Notes: generated by a model from the letters alone, not told the origin. DNA of 64,000 bases from Actinomycetes bacterium (GCA_029782335.1 JAKOVA010000264.1:16410-80409), one strand, 5' to 3'. Shown: positions 1 to 10,708, counted from the stretch's first letter. Numbers and translations are program-made.

Positions 1-262
1 GGTTCCGCTGTTCTGTGCGGGTGGGGTTGCGACCCCGGCCGATGCGGCGCTCGTCATGCAGTTGGGGGCAGAAGCGGTCTTCGTCGGTTCCGGCATTTTC
101 AAGAGCGAGCACCCTGCGGTCATGGCAAAGGCGGTCGTCGAGGCCACCACGCATTTCAACGACCCCGACATCCTGGTGAAGGTCAGTCGTGGCCTCGGTC
201 GCTCGATGCCGGGCCTCGAAATCGGCACGCTCGAAACCCGGCTCGCCGATCGGGGCTGGTAG
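1..262 (+). CDS. pdxS: Pyridoxal 5'-phosphate synthase subunit PdxS, 3' end (truncated by window start)
   Basis: Frame 2 reads [35 protein letters not shown]...LADRGW*, canonical PdxS C-terminus. Confidence 0.95.
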   Translation, partial: VPLFCAGGVATPADAALVMQLGAEAVFVGSGIFKSEHPAVMAKAVVEATTHFNDPDILVKVSRGLGRSMPGLEIGTLETRLADRGW

Positions 263-265
263 CCC

Positions 266-853
266 ATCGGCCCGACCATCGGAGTTCTGGCGCTCCAGGG
301 CGCGTTTGCCGCCCATGAGCGCATGCTCACGGGCCTCGGCGTCGCGACCCGCCAGGTCCGCCAACCTGGTGACCTCGTCGGCCTCGACGCGGTGGTGATT
401 CCCGGCGGCGAATCGTCGACGATGTCGTTGCTCGCCGAGCGCTCGGGACTCCTCGACTCGCTCGCGGATCGCTTGGGCGCCGGCCTTCCCGCCTTCGGGA
501 CGTGCGCGGGTGCGATCCTGCTGGGTCGCGAGATACTCGACGGGCGACCTGACCAACGCTGCCTGGGAGTCATCGACATCGCCGTTCGCCGCAACGCCTA
601 TGGCCGACAGGTGGACTCCTTCGAGGAGCCGCTCACCGTCGTCGGGCTCGACTCGCCGTTAGTCGGGGCGTTCATCCGGGCGCCCGTCATCGAGTCGGTG
701 GGACCCACGGTCGAGGTGCTCTCCGAGATCGACGCGATCGACGGTGCTCGTCAGCCCGTCCTGTGTCGCGAGCGTACGATCACGGTCTGCACATTCCACC
801 CGGAGCTGGGTGACGACACCCGACTCCACGAGATGTTCATCGAGTCGATCTGA
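266..853 (+). CDS. pdxT: Pyridoxal 5'-phosphate synthase glutaminase subunit PdxT; start codon uncertain (no ATG/GTG/TTG before the conserved N-terminus)
   Basis: IGVLALQGAFAAHERML...VVIPGGESSTMSLL...FGTCAGAILL...CTFHPEL; same frame as pdxS after TAG 260-262. Confidence 0.9.
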   Translation: MGPTIGVLALQGAFAAHERMLTGLGVATRQVRQPGDLVGLDAVVIPGGESSTMSLLAERSGLLDSLADRLGAGLPAFGTCAGAILLGREILDGRPDQRCLGVIDIAVRRNAYGRQVDSFEEPLTVVGLDSPLVGAFIRAPVIESVGPTVEVLSEIDAIDGARQPVLCRERTITVCTFHPELGDDTRLHEMFIESI

Positions 854-859
854 GGCGGT

Positions 860-1606
860 ATGTCCGGACATTCCAAGTGGGCGACGATCAAGCACAAGAA
901 GGGCGCTGCGGACAAGGCTCGCGGCAAGCTGTTCGCGAAGCTGATCAAGCAGGTTGAGGTCGCCGCTCGTCAGGGCGGCGGTGATCCCGACTCGAATCCG
1001 ACGCTGCGGACGATGTTCCAAAAGGCGCGCGACAACTCGGTACCGCTCGACACCATCTGGAAGGCGGTGCGGCGCGGCACCGGCGAAGAAGAGGGTGTCA
1101 CCTACGAGTCGATCACCTACGAGGGGTATGCACCCGGGGGCGTTGCCGTCTATGTCGAGACGCTCACCGACAACCGCAACCGAACCGGCCCGGAGATCCG
1201 TGCGCTGTTCTCCAAGAACGGTGGGTCGATGGCCGAGCCGGGTGCCGTCGCGTGGCAGTTCGACCGCAAGGGCATCGTCGTGGTCGCGGGCGACGCCGAC
1301 GAAGAGGAACTGATGATGGTCGCCCTCGACGGGGGCGCGGAAGACATCGCTCGGCAGGGCGACGAGTGGCACGTGACGTGCGCTCCGGCCGACACGATGG
1401 CGGTGCGTGACGCCATTGACGGCGCGGGAATCACGGTGACGTCGGCGGACCTCACGATGATCCCCTCGACGATCGTCACGATCGACGCTCCGGATGCGGC
1501 AAAGGCGATTCTTCGCGTGATCGAAGCGCTCGACGATCACGACGACGTGCAGGAGGTCTACGCGAACTTCGACATCACCGATGATGTCGTCGCCGCGCTC
1601 GGATGA
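860..1606 (+). CDS. yebC: YebC/PmpR family protein
   Basis: MSGHSKWATIKHKKGAADKARGKLFAKLIK hallmark N-terminus. Confidence 0.97.
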   Translation: MSGHSKWATIKHKKGAADKARGKLFAKLIKQVEVAARQGGGDPDSNPTLRTMFQKARDNSVPLDTIWKAVRRGTGEEEGVTYESITYEGYAPGGVAVYVETLTDNRNRTGPEIRALFSKNGGSMAEPGAVAWQFDRKGIVVVAGDADEEELMMVALDGGAEDIARQGDEWHVTCAPADTMAVRDAIDGAGITVTSADLTMIPSTIVTIDAPDAAKAILRVIEALDDHDDVQEVYANFDITDDVVAALG

Positions 1607-2079
1607 CGCTCCGGGTGGGTGACGCGGCACCCGCGTTCACCCTCGACGGAATCGATGGGCGCACCGGGGTCCGCTGCGAGTACCGGCTCTCTGACGGTTA
1701 CGGCAAACCGCAGATCGTGGTCTTCTATCCGGCGGACAACACCCCGGTGTGTACCGAACAACTCGTCAGCTATACGGCGGGGATCGGTGAACTCGCCCGC
1801 TTCGACGCCAGGGTGCTCGCGCTGAGTCCACAGTCGCTGGAGAGCCATGCCGACTTCGCCGCCCGACACGGTGGTTTCGCGTTCCCGCTGCTGTCGGACA
1901 CCGACGCGAGGGTCGGCGAGGCGTACGGCATCCTCGGACTCCTCAACCTGTACCGGCGATCGGTCTTCGTGCTCGATGACGGCGGTCGGATCCGATTCCT
2001 CCACCGCGCCATCGGCCCCGGCCTTCGCTTCGTGCCGATCGAGACGATCGCGGAGCATCTCGAACCCATCTCGTCGTAG
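1603..2079 (+). CDS. Peroxiredoxin (AhpC/TSA, BCP-like)
   Basis: VVFYPADNTPVCTEQL peroxidatic Cys motif; ATGA overlap with yebC. Confidence 0.9.
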   Translation: MTLRVGDAAPAFTLDGIDGRTGVRCEYRLSDGYGKPQIVVFYPADNTPVCTEQLVSYTAGIGELARFDARVLALSPQSLESHADFAARHGGFAFPLLSDTDARVGEAYGILGLLNLYRRSVFVLDDGGRIRFLHRAIGPGLRFVPIETIAEHLEPISS

Positions 2080-2103
2080 CGAGACCGCAACAGGGGGAAC
2101 CAC

Positions 2104-4425
2104 GTGGACTACGAGTGCGAGATCCGTCGTACCACCCATGGGGTCGCACACATTCGTGGCCGATCCCTGCCCGATGTCATCTTCGGGCAGGCGTACGCGA
2201 TTGCCGCTGACCATCTGGCGACGATCGCCGATCAGGTGCTGAAAGTCCGGAGTGAACGGTCCGCGGTGTTCGGACGAGGCGACGCCGACTGCCACGTCAA
2301 CTCCGACTTCGGGTACCTCGCCATGGGGATCACCCCGTGGGCGGAACGGATGGCGGCGACACAGCCGGACCACGTCGTCGCCGTCGTCGAGGCGTACGCG
2401 GCCGGACTCAACCGCTGGCTGGCTGATCACGGCACCGATGCGCTCCCCGCGTGGTGTCGGGGAGCCGAGTGGGTGCGACCGATCGATCCGCTCGACCTGT
2501 TCCGTCTGTACGCCGACATGGCCCTGATGGCGTCGGGTCGAAACGTCGCCGAGTTCGTCGGTGCGGCGCAGCCTCCGGGCGCGCCACCCGGCGCCCGCCC
2601 GAACCGTCCGCTCGTCGATGACGATCGGCCGGGCTCCAACGGCTGGGCATTGGGCGGCGAGGTCACCGAGGACGGCAGGGGAGTGGTGGTCGCGAATCCG
2701 CACTTCCCGTGGTACGGCGACGGCCGCTTCTGGGAGTGTCACCTGAGCGTCCCCGGCGAGTTGGACGTCTACGGGGTGTCGTTGGTCGGCGCGCCCGGTG
2801 TGCAGATCGGCTTCAACCGTGACGTCGCGTGGACCCACACCTTCTCTGCGGGGCACCGGTTCACCTTCAACTCGCTGTCGCTCGATCCCGACGACCCGAC
2901 CCGGTACCGCTTCGGTGACGAGATGCGGCAGATGACCTCGACGGTGCACTCGATCGAGGTGGCGCGCGAGGACGGCTCGACCGAGATGCTCGAACGGACG
3001 ATGTGGTCATCTCAGTACGGGCCCATGCTGGATGTCCCACTCCTCGGTTGGAGCGATTCGCTGGCCTTCTCGCTCGCTGATCTCAACCACGGCAACGACC
3101 GCTTCCTCGCGCAGTACCTCGCGATGGACGTCGCCGACAGCGTCGAGTCGCTGCGGGAAGCGGTTCGACAACACCAGGGCCTGCCGTGGGTGAACGTGAT
3201 CGCAGCCGATCGCTCCGGCGAGGTGTGGTACGCGGATCCCTCGCCAACTCCGAACCTTCGGCCGGAGGCCGAGGCGCGTTTCGATGCCGCCGTGGCGACC
3301 GATCCGGTGACGATGCTCTTCTACAGCCAACGGGTCGCCGTCCTCGACGGCTCTGACCCAGAGAACGCGTGGCTGGAGGATCCTGGTGCTCCGTTGCGGG
3401 GCGCCGTGCCGGCCGAGCGGCTTCCCGAACTGCGAACCCGCACGGTTGCGTTCAACTCGAACGATCCGTACTGGGTGCCACATCCGGTGATCCGCCTCGA
3501 GCGGGCGCCGGTGCTCTGCGGCCTCTACGGCCGGCCGCTGTCACCCCGAACCCGGATGAACGCGACGGTGCTCGCGGGCGATGCGCCGTCGGGTCCGACC
3601 GCGGAGGGGGGAAAGTGGACACGCGGCGACCTCGAGCAAGCGCTGCTCGACAATCGGTCGCTGCTCGCCGAACTCCTGCTCGACGATGTGATCCAGCGAT
3701 GCCGTGACGCCGATGACGACCGGCTCACCGCGGCAGCCGACGTGCTTGCCGCATGGGATCGGGCCTTCGACGTGGACTCACGCGGCGCCGTGTTGTGGCG
3801 GGAGTTTCTCGCCGGCTTCAGCGACGAGGACCTGCGTCGTGGCGGCTCCCTCTTCGCGGTCCCCTTCGACGTGGACGACCCGATCGTCACCCCCTGTGGT
3901 CTGCGGCCGGCTCCCGCAGAGGGCCCGGATCCGCTGCACACCGCGATGCTCGCAGCGCTCGACGTGCTCGGACGCGCCGGCATCGCTCCTGACGCGAGGC
4001 TCGGCGAGGTCCAGTTCATCGACCGATCGGGTGAACGGATCGCGTTGCACGGCGCGAACGAGGTTGAGGGGATCGTCAACGTCGTGGCCCCGATCGGCGC
4101 GATGCGGGGGAGCGACCTCGAACCAAAACCCGCCGGCGGCGACCCGATCCCCGGCCGCACCGAACGAACCGGGCTGTGCTCGACCGGCTATCCGTGCACC
4201 TACGGTGCGTCGATCGTCATGGTGGTCGGGTTCGACGACGATGGCCCCCTCGGCAGGGGGCTGCTGACCTACGGGCAATCCGGTGACCCCGAGTCACCGC
4301 ATCACGCGGATCAGATGCGGGAGTTCTCCGCGAAGCGGCTCCGGCCGTTGTTGTTCCACGAGGCGGACATCGCTGCGGACCCGAACCTCACCTCAGACAC
4401 CGTTCGCCACACCGAGGAGTCGTGA
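2104..4425 (+). CDS. Penicillin acylase family (Ntn-hydrolase) protein
   Basis: THGVAHIRG N-terminus, GSNGWAL nucleophile motif, NPHFPWYG; about 773 aa. Confidence 0.88.
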   Translation: MDYECEIRRTTHGVAHIRGRSLPDVIFGQAYAIAADHLATIADQVLKVRSERSAVFGRGDADCHVNSDFGYLAMGITPWAERMAATQPDHVVAVVEAYAAGLNRWLADHGTDALPAWCRGAEWVRPIDPLDLFRLYADMALMASGRNVAEFVGAAQPPGAPPGARPNRPLVDDDRPGSNGWALGGEVTEDGRGVVVANPHFPWYGDGRFWECHLSVPGELDVYGVSLVGAPGVQIGFNRDVAWTHTFSAGHRFTFNSLSLDPDDPTRYRFGDEMRQMTSTVHSIEVAREDGSTEMLERTMWSSQYGPMLDVPLLGWSDSLAFSLADLNHGNDRFLAQYLAMDVADSVESLREAVRQHQGLPWVNVIAADRSGEVWYADPSPTPNLRPEAEARFDAAVATDPVTMLFYSQRVAVLDGSDPENAWLEDPGAPLRGAVPAERLPELRTRTVAFNSNDPYWVPHPVIRLERAPVLCGLYGRPLSPRTRMNATVLAGDAPSGPTAEGGKWTRGDLEQALLDNRSLLAELLLDDVIQRCRDADDDRLTAAADVLAAWDRAFDVDSRGAVLWREFLAGFSDEDLRRGGSLFAVPFDVDDPIVTPCGLRPAPAEGPDPLHTAMLAALDVLGRAGIAPDARLGEVQFIDRSGERIALHGANEVEGIVNVVAPIGAMRGSDLEPKPAGGDPIPGRTERTGLCSTGYPCTYGASIVMVVGFDDDGPLGRGLLTYGQSGDPESPHHADQMREFSAKRLRPLLFHEADIAADPNLTSDTVRHTEES

Positions 4426-5274
4426 CCGGCTCACCGAACGCACGCCGCGGATGAGCGACACGATCGCCACGACCCAGGCGACCGCTCCGACGGTCCATCC
4501 CGAAACTGCCGCGCCGAAGAGGGCTCCGGTCGACTGTGTGTAAGCGATCATGATCAGCGGCAGGCTCACCAGGCCGGACGCCTGCTGCGCCGCCGCCGTT
4601 GATCGCACCCGTGCCGAGAGCCGCAGGACCAACGACAAGGTGAACGCCAGGAACGGTGGGATCACCCAGAACATCATCAGCCACCACTGTGCGGTCGGGA
4701 AGAACCATCCCCCGACCTGGGGGCCTGCGGTGAGGTTGACGACGATCGAGTAGAGGCCGAAGCCGACGACCGTCGTCAGGTAGCCCGGAACCAGGCTGGC
4801 GATGAGCTTTCCCGTGTAGATCTCCCGCGCCGTCGCGGGGGAGTGGGCCAGGAACTCCCCGGTGCCCCGCTCGCGTTCGCCGACGAGGGTGCTCGATCCG
4901 ACGGCGGTGGAGATCGTGAGGGGGACCACGACGGCGACCGGGGCGAAGAGGAACACGGCGAGCGCGTACGCGGTGCGGGCCGCTGGGGACTGGCCTTGGA
5001 TCTGCTCCTGCGCCTTGGCGGGCAGGATCGCGAGGGCGCGGGAGATCTGGTCGACCACCGCGATGTCGCCGATCCGGGTGATGGTGAGCATGAGGATCGT
5101 GGGGACGACGACGAAGAAGATCGATCCCAGCAACACCATCGGGATCCAGTAGTCCTTGGCCTGGGCCAACTGGCGCAGTTCGGTCCGAGCGATCGTGAGC
5201 ATCCGGCCGACGTCGAAGCGTCGCCGGCGCGTCGCCGAGGCCACTCGAGGGTGCAACGGGGTCGTGGTGGTCAT
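4393..5274 (-). CDS. ABC transporter permease (ABC-2 type)
   Basis: Multiple TM segments, VGERERGTGEFLAHSPATAREIYTGKL; next to ATPase gene. Confidence 0.85.
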   Translation of the reverse strand: MTTTTPLHPRVASATRRRRFDVGRMLTIARTELRQLAQAKDYWIPMVLLGSIFFVVVPTILMLTITRIGDIAVVDQISRALAILPAKAQEQIQGQSPAARTAYALAVFLFAPVAVVVPLTISTAVGSSTLVGERERGTGEFLAHSPATAREIYTGKLIASLVPGYLTTVVGFGLYSIVVNLTAGPQVGGWFFPTAQWWLMMFWVIPPFLAFTLSLVLRLSARVRSTAAAQQASGLVSLPLIMIAYTQSTGALFGAAVSGWTVGAVAWVVAIVSLIRGVRSVSRSRLLGVANGV

Positions 5275-6275
5275 CGGGCTGCTCCGATCCGTTCGCGGCT
5301 CGCGGGGACGACACCACGCTCGACCGGAGCGAGGCCGGCGCCTCCCGAGTGACGCCGCACCGCGAAGTAGAGGTCTTCGAGAGTCGGTGCGTGCGGCTGT
5401 ACGCGGGTGAGGCGCACGCCGTCGCGCACCAGCCCCGCCACGAGTTCCGGGATGCGGCCAGGGCCGTCGAGGCGTACCTCCGCAGGATCGCCGGCCCGAC
5501 GGTCATAGCCGACCACACCCGTCCAGTTCGCGACGCGGTCGAGTTGGTCGGGGGCCTCGGCATCGAGCAGGACGAGGTCGCCCGGCCAGTACCGCGACGT
5601 CAGCGACGCGGGATCACCCGACACCAGTGTCGCTCCCGCCTCCATCACCACGACGTGGTCGGCGAGGCCCTCGGCCTCGGAGAGCAGGTGGGTACACATG
5701 ATCACGGTGTGACCATCGGCGGTCATGTCCCGGATGAGTTCGAGCACCGCCTGGGCGGACTCGGGGTCGAGCCCCGAGGTTGGCTCGTCGAAGAGCAGCA
5801 GATCCGGGCGGTGCAGCACCGCCCGGGCGAGCGCGAGCCGGGTCTTCATCCCTGTCGAGTAGCCGCCGACCTGGTGATCGAGGGCCGCGTCGATCCCGAA
5901 CCGTGCAGCGGCGGATCGAATGCGGTCGGACACCCCGGTGCCCGCCGCACCGTAGAGGCGCGCCGCGTAGAGAAGGTTGTCGAAGCCGCTGAGCCGGTCG
6001 TAGAGCGCAGGCTTCGCCGAGACGACACCACAGCGTGGCCGGACCTCGTCGCCGTCGAGGCGCGGGTCGAGGCCGAAGGTGGAAATCTCGCCGAGCGACG
6101 GACTGAGCGCCCCGGTGATGGCGCGGATCGCCGTGGTCTTGCCCGCGCCGTTGGGGCCGAGCAGCACGGTGATCCGCTCGGCGGGTACCTCGAAGCTGAG
6201 ATGGTCGAGCGCGGTCACATCGCCGAAGCGGTGGACGACGTCACGGAGCTCGACAACGTAGGCGAGTGCGTCCAT
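5271..6275 (-). CDS. ABC transporter ATP-binding protein
   Basis: LLGPNGAGKTT Walker A, YSTGMKTRLALARAVLHRPDLLLFDEPTSGLDP signature/Walker B; start at MDALAYVV. Confidence 0.92.
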   Translation of the reverse strand: MDALAYVVELRDVVHRFGDVTALDHLSFEVPAERITVLLGPNGAGKTTAIRAITGALSPSLGEISTFGLDPRLDGDEVRPRCGVVSAKPALYDRLSGFDNLLYAARLYGAAGTGVSDRIRSAAARFGIDAALDHQVGGYSTGMKTRLALARAVLHRPDLLLFDEPTSGLDPESAQAVLELIRDMTADGHTVIMCTHLLSEAEGLADHVVVMEAGATLVSGDPASLTSRYWPGDLVLLDAEAPDQLDRVANWTGVVGYDRRAGDPAEVRLDGPGRIPELVAGLVRDGVRLTRVQPHAPTLEDLYFAVRRHSGGAGLAPVERGVVPASRERIGAAR

Positions 6276-6381
6276 CACTCCCATGCATCGGCACGCAGCG
6301 GCGCAAAGGTGAACATCGAGGCGCTGAGCACCGCTGGCGCGCTCCCCGGTGCCCCCACCCCGATCGGATAGGGTCGTACGC

Positions 6382-6873
6382 GTGTTCGTTCTTGGTGTCG
6401 ATCCGGGGTTGTCGCGCTGCGGGTACTGCTGCGTTCGCGTCTCCCACGGACAGACCGAGGCGGTTGCGCTCGGCGTGATCACCACGCCGCCGGGGGATCC
6501 GGTTCCCGTTCGCCTCGCCGAACTGTTGGGGGAGATGCGAGCGCTGATCGACGAGTGCCGGCCCGAGGTTGTCGCGATCGAGCGTGTCCTGTTCCAGACG
6601 AACGTGCGGACGGCGATGTCGGTCGGGCAGGCCTCCGGTGTGATCATGGCGGAAGCCGCCCATCGGGGCATCGACGTGGTCGAGTATTCACCGAATCAGG
6701 TGAAGGAGGCGGTCGCCGGTTACGGCGCCGCCGACAAGGCCCAGGTCACGAGGATGGTGCAGACCCTGTTGCGGCTCGCGAGGCCGCCGAGGCCCGCCGA
6801 CGCCGCCGACGCGGCAGCGATCGCCCTCTGTCACGTTGCGCAGTCGAGCGCGTTGGTCGGAGCGCGACGATGA
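6382..6873 (+). CDS. ruvC: Holliday junction endodeoxyribonuclease RuvC
   Basis: VFVLGVDPGLSRCGYC...IERVLFQTNVRTAMSVGQASGV; GTG start after TAGGGT box. Confidence 0.95.
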   Translation: MFVLGVDPGLSRCGYCCVRVSHGQTEAVALGVITTPPGDPVPVRLAELLGEMRALIDECRPEVVAIERVLFQTNVRTAMSVGQASGVIMAEAAHRGIDVVEYSPNQVKEAVAGYGAADKAQVTRMVQTLLRLARPPRPADAADAAAIALCHVAQSSALVGARR

Positions 6874-7472
6874 TCGGATCGCTCCGCGGGGTGGTCGTCG
6901 ATCGGGTCGATCTCGAGGTGCTGGTCGAGGTGCGCGGGGTCGGATATCGCGTGCAAACCACCGCACAGACACTGACCTCATTGGCCGAGCACGGCGATGA
7001 GGTCTTCTTGTGGATCCACCACCACCTTCGTGAGGATGCGCAGACGTTGTACGGCTTTGCCACCCGCGACGAGCGTGACGTGTTCGAGACGCTGATCGCG
7101 ACCCACGGCGTGGGTCCGTCGTTGGGGCTGTCGATCCTGTCGGTTCATACGCCGTCGGCGCTGCGCCTCGCGGTCGCGACCGACGACGTCGGAGCGCTGT
7201 GCCTGGTTCCGGGGGTCGGGAAGAAGACCGCGGCTCGACTCCTCGTCGAGTTGAAGTCACGCCTCGAGGTCGGCGATGTGTCACTCGATGCGCCGACGAG
7301 CGTCGCGGCGGCCGAGCACCGCTCGCCGAACGCCCAGGCCGATGTCCGCGAGGCGCTCGTCGGCCTCGGGTACGGCCCCGATGAGGTCGCCGCCGCCGTT
7401 CGTGCCTTACCGGCCGACGGGGACGCTTCCGAACTCCTCCGACTCGCGCTGCAACAGCTGGCGGTGAACTGA
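6870..7472 (+). CDS. ruvA: Holliday junction helicase subunit RuvA
   Basis: [12 protein letters not shown]...GVGYRV...[17 protein letters not shown]. Confidence 0.95.
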   Translation: MIGSLRGVVVDRVDLEVLVEVRGVGYRVQTTAQTLTSLAEHGDEVFLWIHHHLREDAQTLYGFATRDERDVFETLIATHGVGPSLGLSILSVHTPSALRLAVATDDVGALCLVPGVGKKTAARLLVELKSRLEVGDVSLDAPTSVAAAEHRSPNAQADVREALVGLGYGPDEVAAAVRALPADGDASELLRLALQQLAVN

Positions 7473-8539
7473 TGCGCGACGAGATCCTCCAGCCGACCGC
7501 GCTGCCCGACGAGGTCGAGCTCCCACTCGCCGGCAACGCTGCAGCGGATGTCGCCGCCCTTCGTCCTCGCACGCTCGAGGAGTTCGTCGGACAGGGCGAG
7601 CTCAAAGATCGCCTGCGGATCATCCTCGAGGCCGCCCGTCGGCGTGGGCAGGCAGCAGATCACCTCTTGTTCGCCGGGCCGCCAGGCCTCGGCAAGACGA
7701 CCCTGGCAGGGATCGTCGCGACTGAGATGGGCGTGCAACTCCACCTCACCTCGGGCCCGACGCTGGAACGGGCCGGCGATCTCGCCGCCATTCTCACCAA
7801 GCTCGGCGAAGGCGATGTGCTGTTCATCGATGAGATCCACCGGTTGTCGCGCACGGTGGAGGAGGTGCTCTACCCGGCGGTCGAGGACTTCCAACTCGAC
7901 ATCGTGTTGGGCAAGGGGCCGGCCGCGCGTTCGATCCGCCTCGATCTCCCGCGCTTCACGCTGGTCGGCGCGACGACCCGTACGGGCCTGATCACCGGAC
8001 CGTTGCGAGACCGCTTCGGGCTCGTCGCTCGACTCGACTACTACGAGGTCGCGGATCTCGAGGCGATCGTGACCCGCGCAGCGGGCATCGTCGGCGCCGA
8101 GATCGACGCCGCCGGCGCCCACGAAGTGGCCCGGCGCAGTCGCGGTACTCCCCGGATCGCGAACCGTCTGCTGCGACGGGTTCGCGACTACGCCGAGGTT
8201 GAGGGCGACGGGCGCATCAACGCTGCGGTCGCGTCCGAGGGGCTCGCCGTGTTCGGCGTCGACGGACTCGGCCTCGACAAGGTCGACCGAGCATTGCTCA
8301 CCGCCCTGTGCGACCGATTCGGCGGGGGTCCCGTCGGTCTCTCGACGCTCGCGATCTCCGTCTCCGAACCAACCGAGACGGTGGAGGACGTCTACGAGCC
8401 GTTCCTCATCCAACAGGGTCTCCTGATGCGAACACCCCGTGGCCGTGTGGCGACACCGGCGGCATGGCAGCACCTCGGACTCGTCGCTCCTCCCTCGGCA
8501 TATCCGCGCCAGGATCCGAACCTCTTCGAGCTGCCCTAG
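7472..8539 (+). CDS. ruvB: Holliday junction helicase RuvB
   Basis: [12 protein letters not shown]...[17 protein letters not shown]...[18 protein letters not shown]. Confidence 0.97.
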   Translation: MRDEILQPTALPDEVELPLAGNAAADVAALRPRTLEEFVGQGELKDRLRIILEAARRRGQAADHLLFAGPPGLGKTTLAGIVATEMGVQLHLTSGPTLERAGDLAAILTKLGEGDVLFIDEIHRLSRTVEEVLYPAVEDFQLDIVLGKGPAARSIRLDLPRFTLVGATTRTGLITGPLRDRFGLVARLDYYEVADLEAIVTRAAGIVGAEIDAAGAHEVARRSRGTPRIANRLLRRVRDYAEVEGDGRINAAVASEGLAVFGVDGLGLDKVDRALLTALCDRFGGGPVGLSTLAISVSEPTETVEDVYEPFLIQQGLLMRTPRGRVATPAAWQHLGLVAPPSAYPRQDPNLFELP

Positions 8540-8551
8540 CGTTGCTCGGCC

Positions 8552-9559
8552 GTGGACACCGCCGAGCTCGACTATCCGCTCCCCGACGAGCTGATCGCCC
8601 GTTGTGGTGTCGAGCCGCGAGATGCCGCGCGACTGCTCGTTGCCCCGGCCGGCGGCGCTGTCGCACATCGCCACATCACCGACCTGCCGTCGCTGCTGGG
8701 CAGCGGCGATGTCGTGGTGATCAACGACACGCGGGTGCTTCCGGCCCGCATCCGGTTCCGGCGCCCCAGCGGTGGCAGTGGCGAGGTGCTGTTGTTGGAC
8801 GAGGTCGACGACGGGTGGTGGGAGGCACTCGCCCGCCCCTCGGCCAAACTCCCCGTGGGCAGCTCTGTGCACGTCGGTGACGGCTTCTCGGTCGAGTTCG
8901 GGGAGGACCGCGGCGACGGGCTCCGGCTCGTGCGACCGAACGCGACCGGCGCCGAGTTGCTCGCCGCACTCGACCGATTCGGCGAGATGCCGCTACCGCC
9001 CTACCTCGGCAACGTCGACCTGTCCGATCCCGAGCGCTACCAGACCGTCTATGCGGCGCGTCCTGCCTCCGCCGCGGCCCCGACCGCCGGCCTCCACCTC
9101 ACCGACGCCGTGCTCTCGGGCATCTCTGCTGTCGGCGCGACGGTGGTGCGGGTCGAGTTGGTGGTCGGGTTGGGGACCTTCCGACCGATGACCGCGGTCC
9201 GTGTCGAGGATCACGTGATGCACGGCGAGCGCTACCACATCGACCCGAATGCCTGGGCAACCGTGACGCGAGCCGAACGGGTGGTCGCGGTCGGCACGAC
9301 CAGCGTGCGGGCTCTCGAGACCGCAGGGGCAACCGGTGCGCTGGGCGGAACGAGTCACCTTTTCGTCCGGCGTCCCTATCCGTGGCGTGTCGTGGACGCA
9401 CTGCTCACCAACTTCCATCTCCCGCGTTCGTCGCTGCTCGCCATGATCGACGCCTTCATCGGGCCCCGCTGGCGTGATCTGTACGACGAGGCGATCCGGG
9501 AGCGCTACCGGTTCTTGTCGTTCGGTGACGCGATGTTCCTCGAGCGGGCGGCGCCGTGA
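8552..9559 (+). CDS. queA: S-adenosylmethionine:tRNA ribosyltransferase-isomerase QueA
   Basis: YPLPDELIA...DVVVINDTRVLPARI...TNFHLPRSSLLAMI. Confidence 0.95.
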   Translation: MDTAELDYPLPDELIARCGVEPRDAARLLVAPAGGAVAHRHITDLPSLLGSGDVVVINDTRVLPARIRFRRPSGGSGEVLLLDEVDDGWWEALARPSAKLPVGSSVHVGDGFSVEFGEDRGDGLRLVRPNATGAELLAALDRFGEMPLPPYLGNVDLSDPERYQTVYAARPASAAAPTAGLHLTDAVLSGISAVGATVVRVELVVGLGTFRPMTAVRVEDHVMHGERYHIDPNAWATVTRAERVVAVGTTSVRALETAGATGALGGTSHLFVRRPYPWRVVDALLTNFHLPRSSLLAMIDAFIGPRWRDLYDEAIRERYRFLSFGDAMFLERAAP

Positions 9560-10653
9560 AGCTCAGGATCGACGTCACGGCACGAGACGGGGCGGCGCGG
9601 GTCGGTGAGGTTCGCACCGCACGAGGAACGTTCCGCACCCCGGTGTTCATGCCGGTGGGGACCCGTGGCGCCGTGCGGACCATCGCCACCGCTGATCTCG
9701 AAGCCCTCGGTGCCGAGATCGTCCTCGGAAACACCTACCACTTGATGTTGCGGCCGGGCGCCGAGGTGATCGAGGCCCTCGGCGGCCTCCACGGATTCGA
9801 AGACTGGCGGGGTCACGTGCTCACCGACAGCGGTGGCTACCAGGTCTTCTCCCTGCAGCCGAAGGTCGACGACGACGGAGCGACGTTCCGTTCGACCTAC
9901 GACGGTTCGCTCCACCACCTCACGCCGGAACTCGCGGTGCGCCGGCAGGAGCAGCTCGGCGCCGACATCCAGATGGTTCTCGACGTGTGTGCTCCGCTCC
10001 CGTCGGAGCGGTCGGTGCTCGTCGCCGCCGTCGAGCGCACGGCGTTGTGGGCGGCGCGGGCGCGTTCCGCGCACACCCGCGTGGAGGACCAGGCGTTGTT
10101 CGGGATCGTCCAGGGCGGCGACGACGTGGCGTTGCGGCGAGAGTCCGCGCAACGGACCGTCGCGCTGGACTTCGACGGATACGCCGTCGGTGGTCTCTCC
10201 GTCGGGGAGTCCCGCGAGGTCATGCTGCCGGCGTTGCAAGCCGCGGTAGACGAGCTACCCGCCGACCAGCCGCGTTATTTCATGGGACTCGGTGACCCGC
10301 TCGGGATCGTCGAAGCGGTGGCGCTCGGGGTCGACATGTTCGACTGTGTCCTACCGACCCGTCTCGCTCGTCACGGAACGATCCTCACCTCATCGGGCCG
10401 GCTCAACATCAAACGTGCGGAGTGGGCGCGTAGCAGCGAGCCGCTCGACCCGACCTGCGGCTGCGATGTGTGCCGCCGCCACTCGCGGGGTTATCTCCGG
10501 CACCTGTTCGTCGTTGGCGAGCCCACGGCCGCACGGCTCGCCACGTTGCACAACATCTCGTGGCTCCTTCGTTTCGTCGAGGGGATCCGGACCGCGGTCC
10601 GCGACGGGCGGTTCGAGGCGTTCCGGCGGGCCGTCGCGGACGTGTGGGGATGA
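9556..10653 (+). CDS. tgt: tRNA-guanine transglycosylase
   Basis: TPVFMPVGTRGAVR...LTDSGGYQVFSL...MGLGDPLGIVEAVALGVDMFDCVLPTRLARHG; Zn Cys motif CGCDVC. Confidence 0.97.
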   Translation: MKLRIDVTARDGAARVGEVRTARGTFRTPVFMPVGTRGAVRTIATADLEALGAEIVLGNTYHLMLRPGAEVIEALGGLHGFEDWRGHVLTDSGGYQVFSLQPKVDDDGATFRSTYDGSLHHLTPELAVRRQEQLGADIQMVLDVCAPLPSERSVLVAAVERTALWAARARSAHTRVEDQALFGIVQGGDDVALRRESAQRTVALDFDGYAVGGLSVGESREVMLPALQAAVDELPADQPRYFMGLGDPLGIVEAVALGVDMFDCVLPTRLARHGTILTSSGRLNIKRAEWARSSEPLDPTCGCDVCRRHSRGYLRHLFVVGEPTAARLATLHNISWLLRFVEGIRTAVRDGRFEAFRRAVADVWG

Positions 10654-10708
10654 AGCTTCGGGTCGTGGTGTGACGCCCGGGTGTTCCAGGCCCTAGGCTC
10701 TCGCCCTC

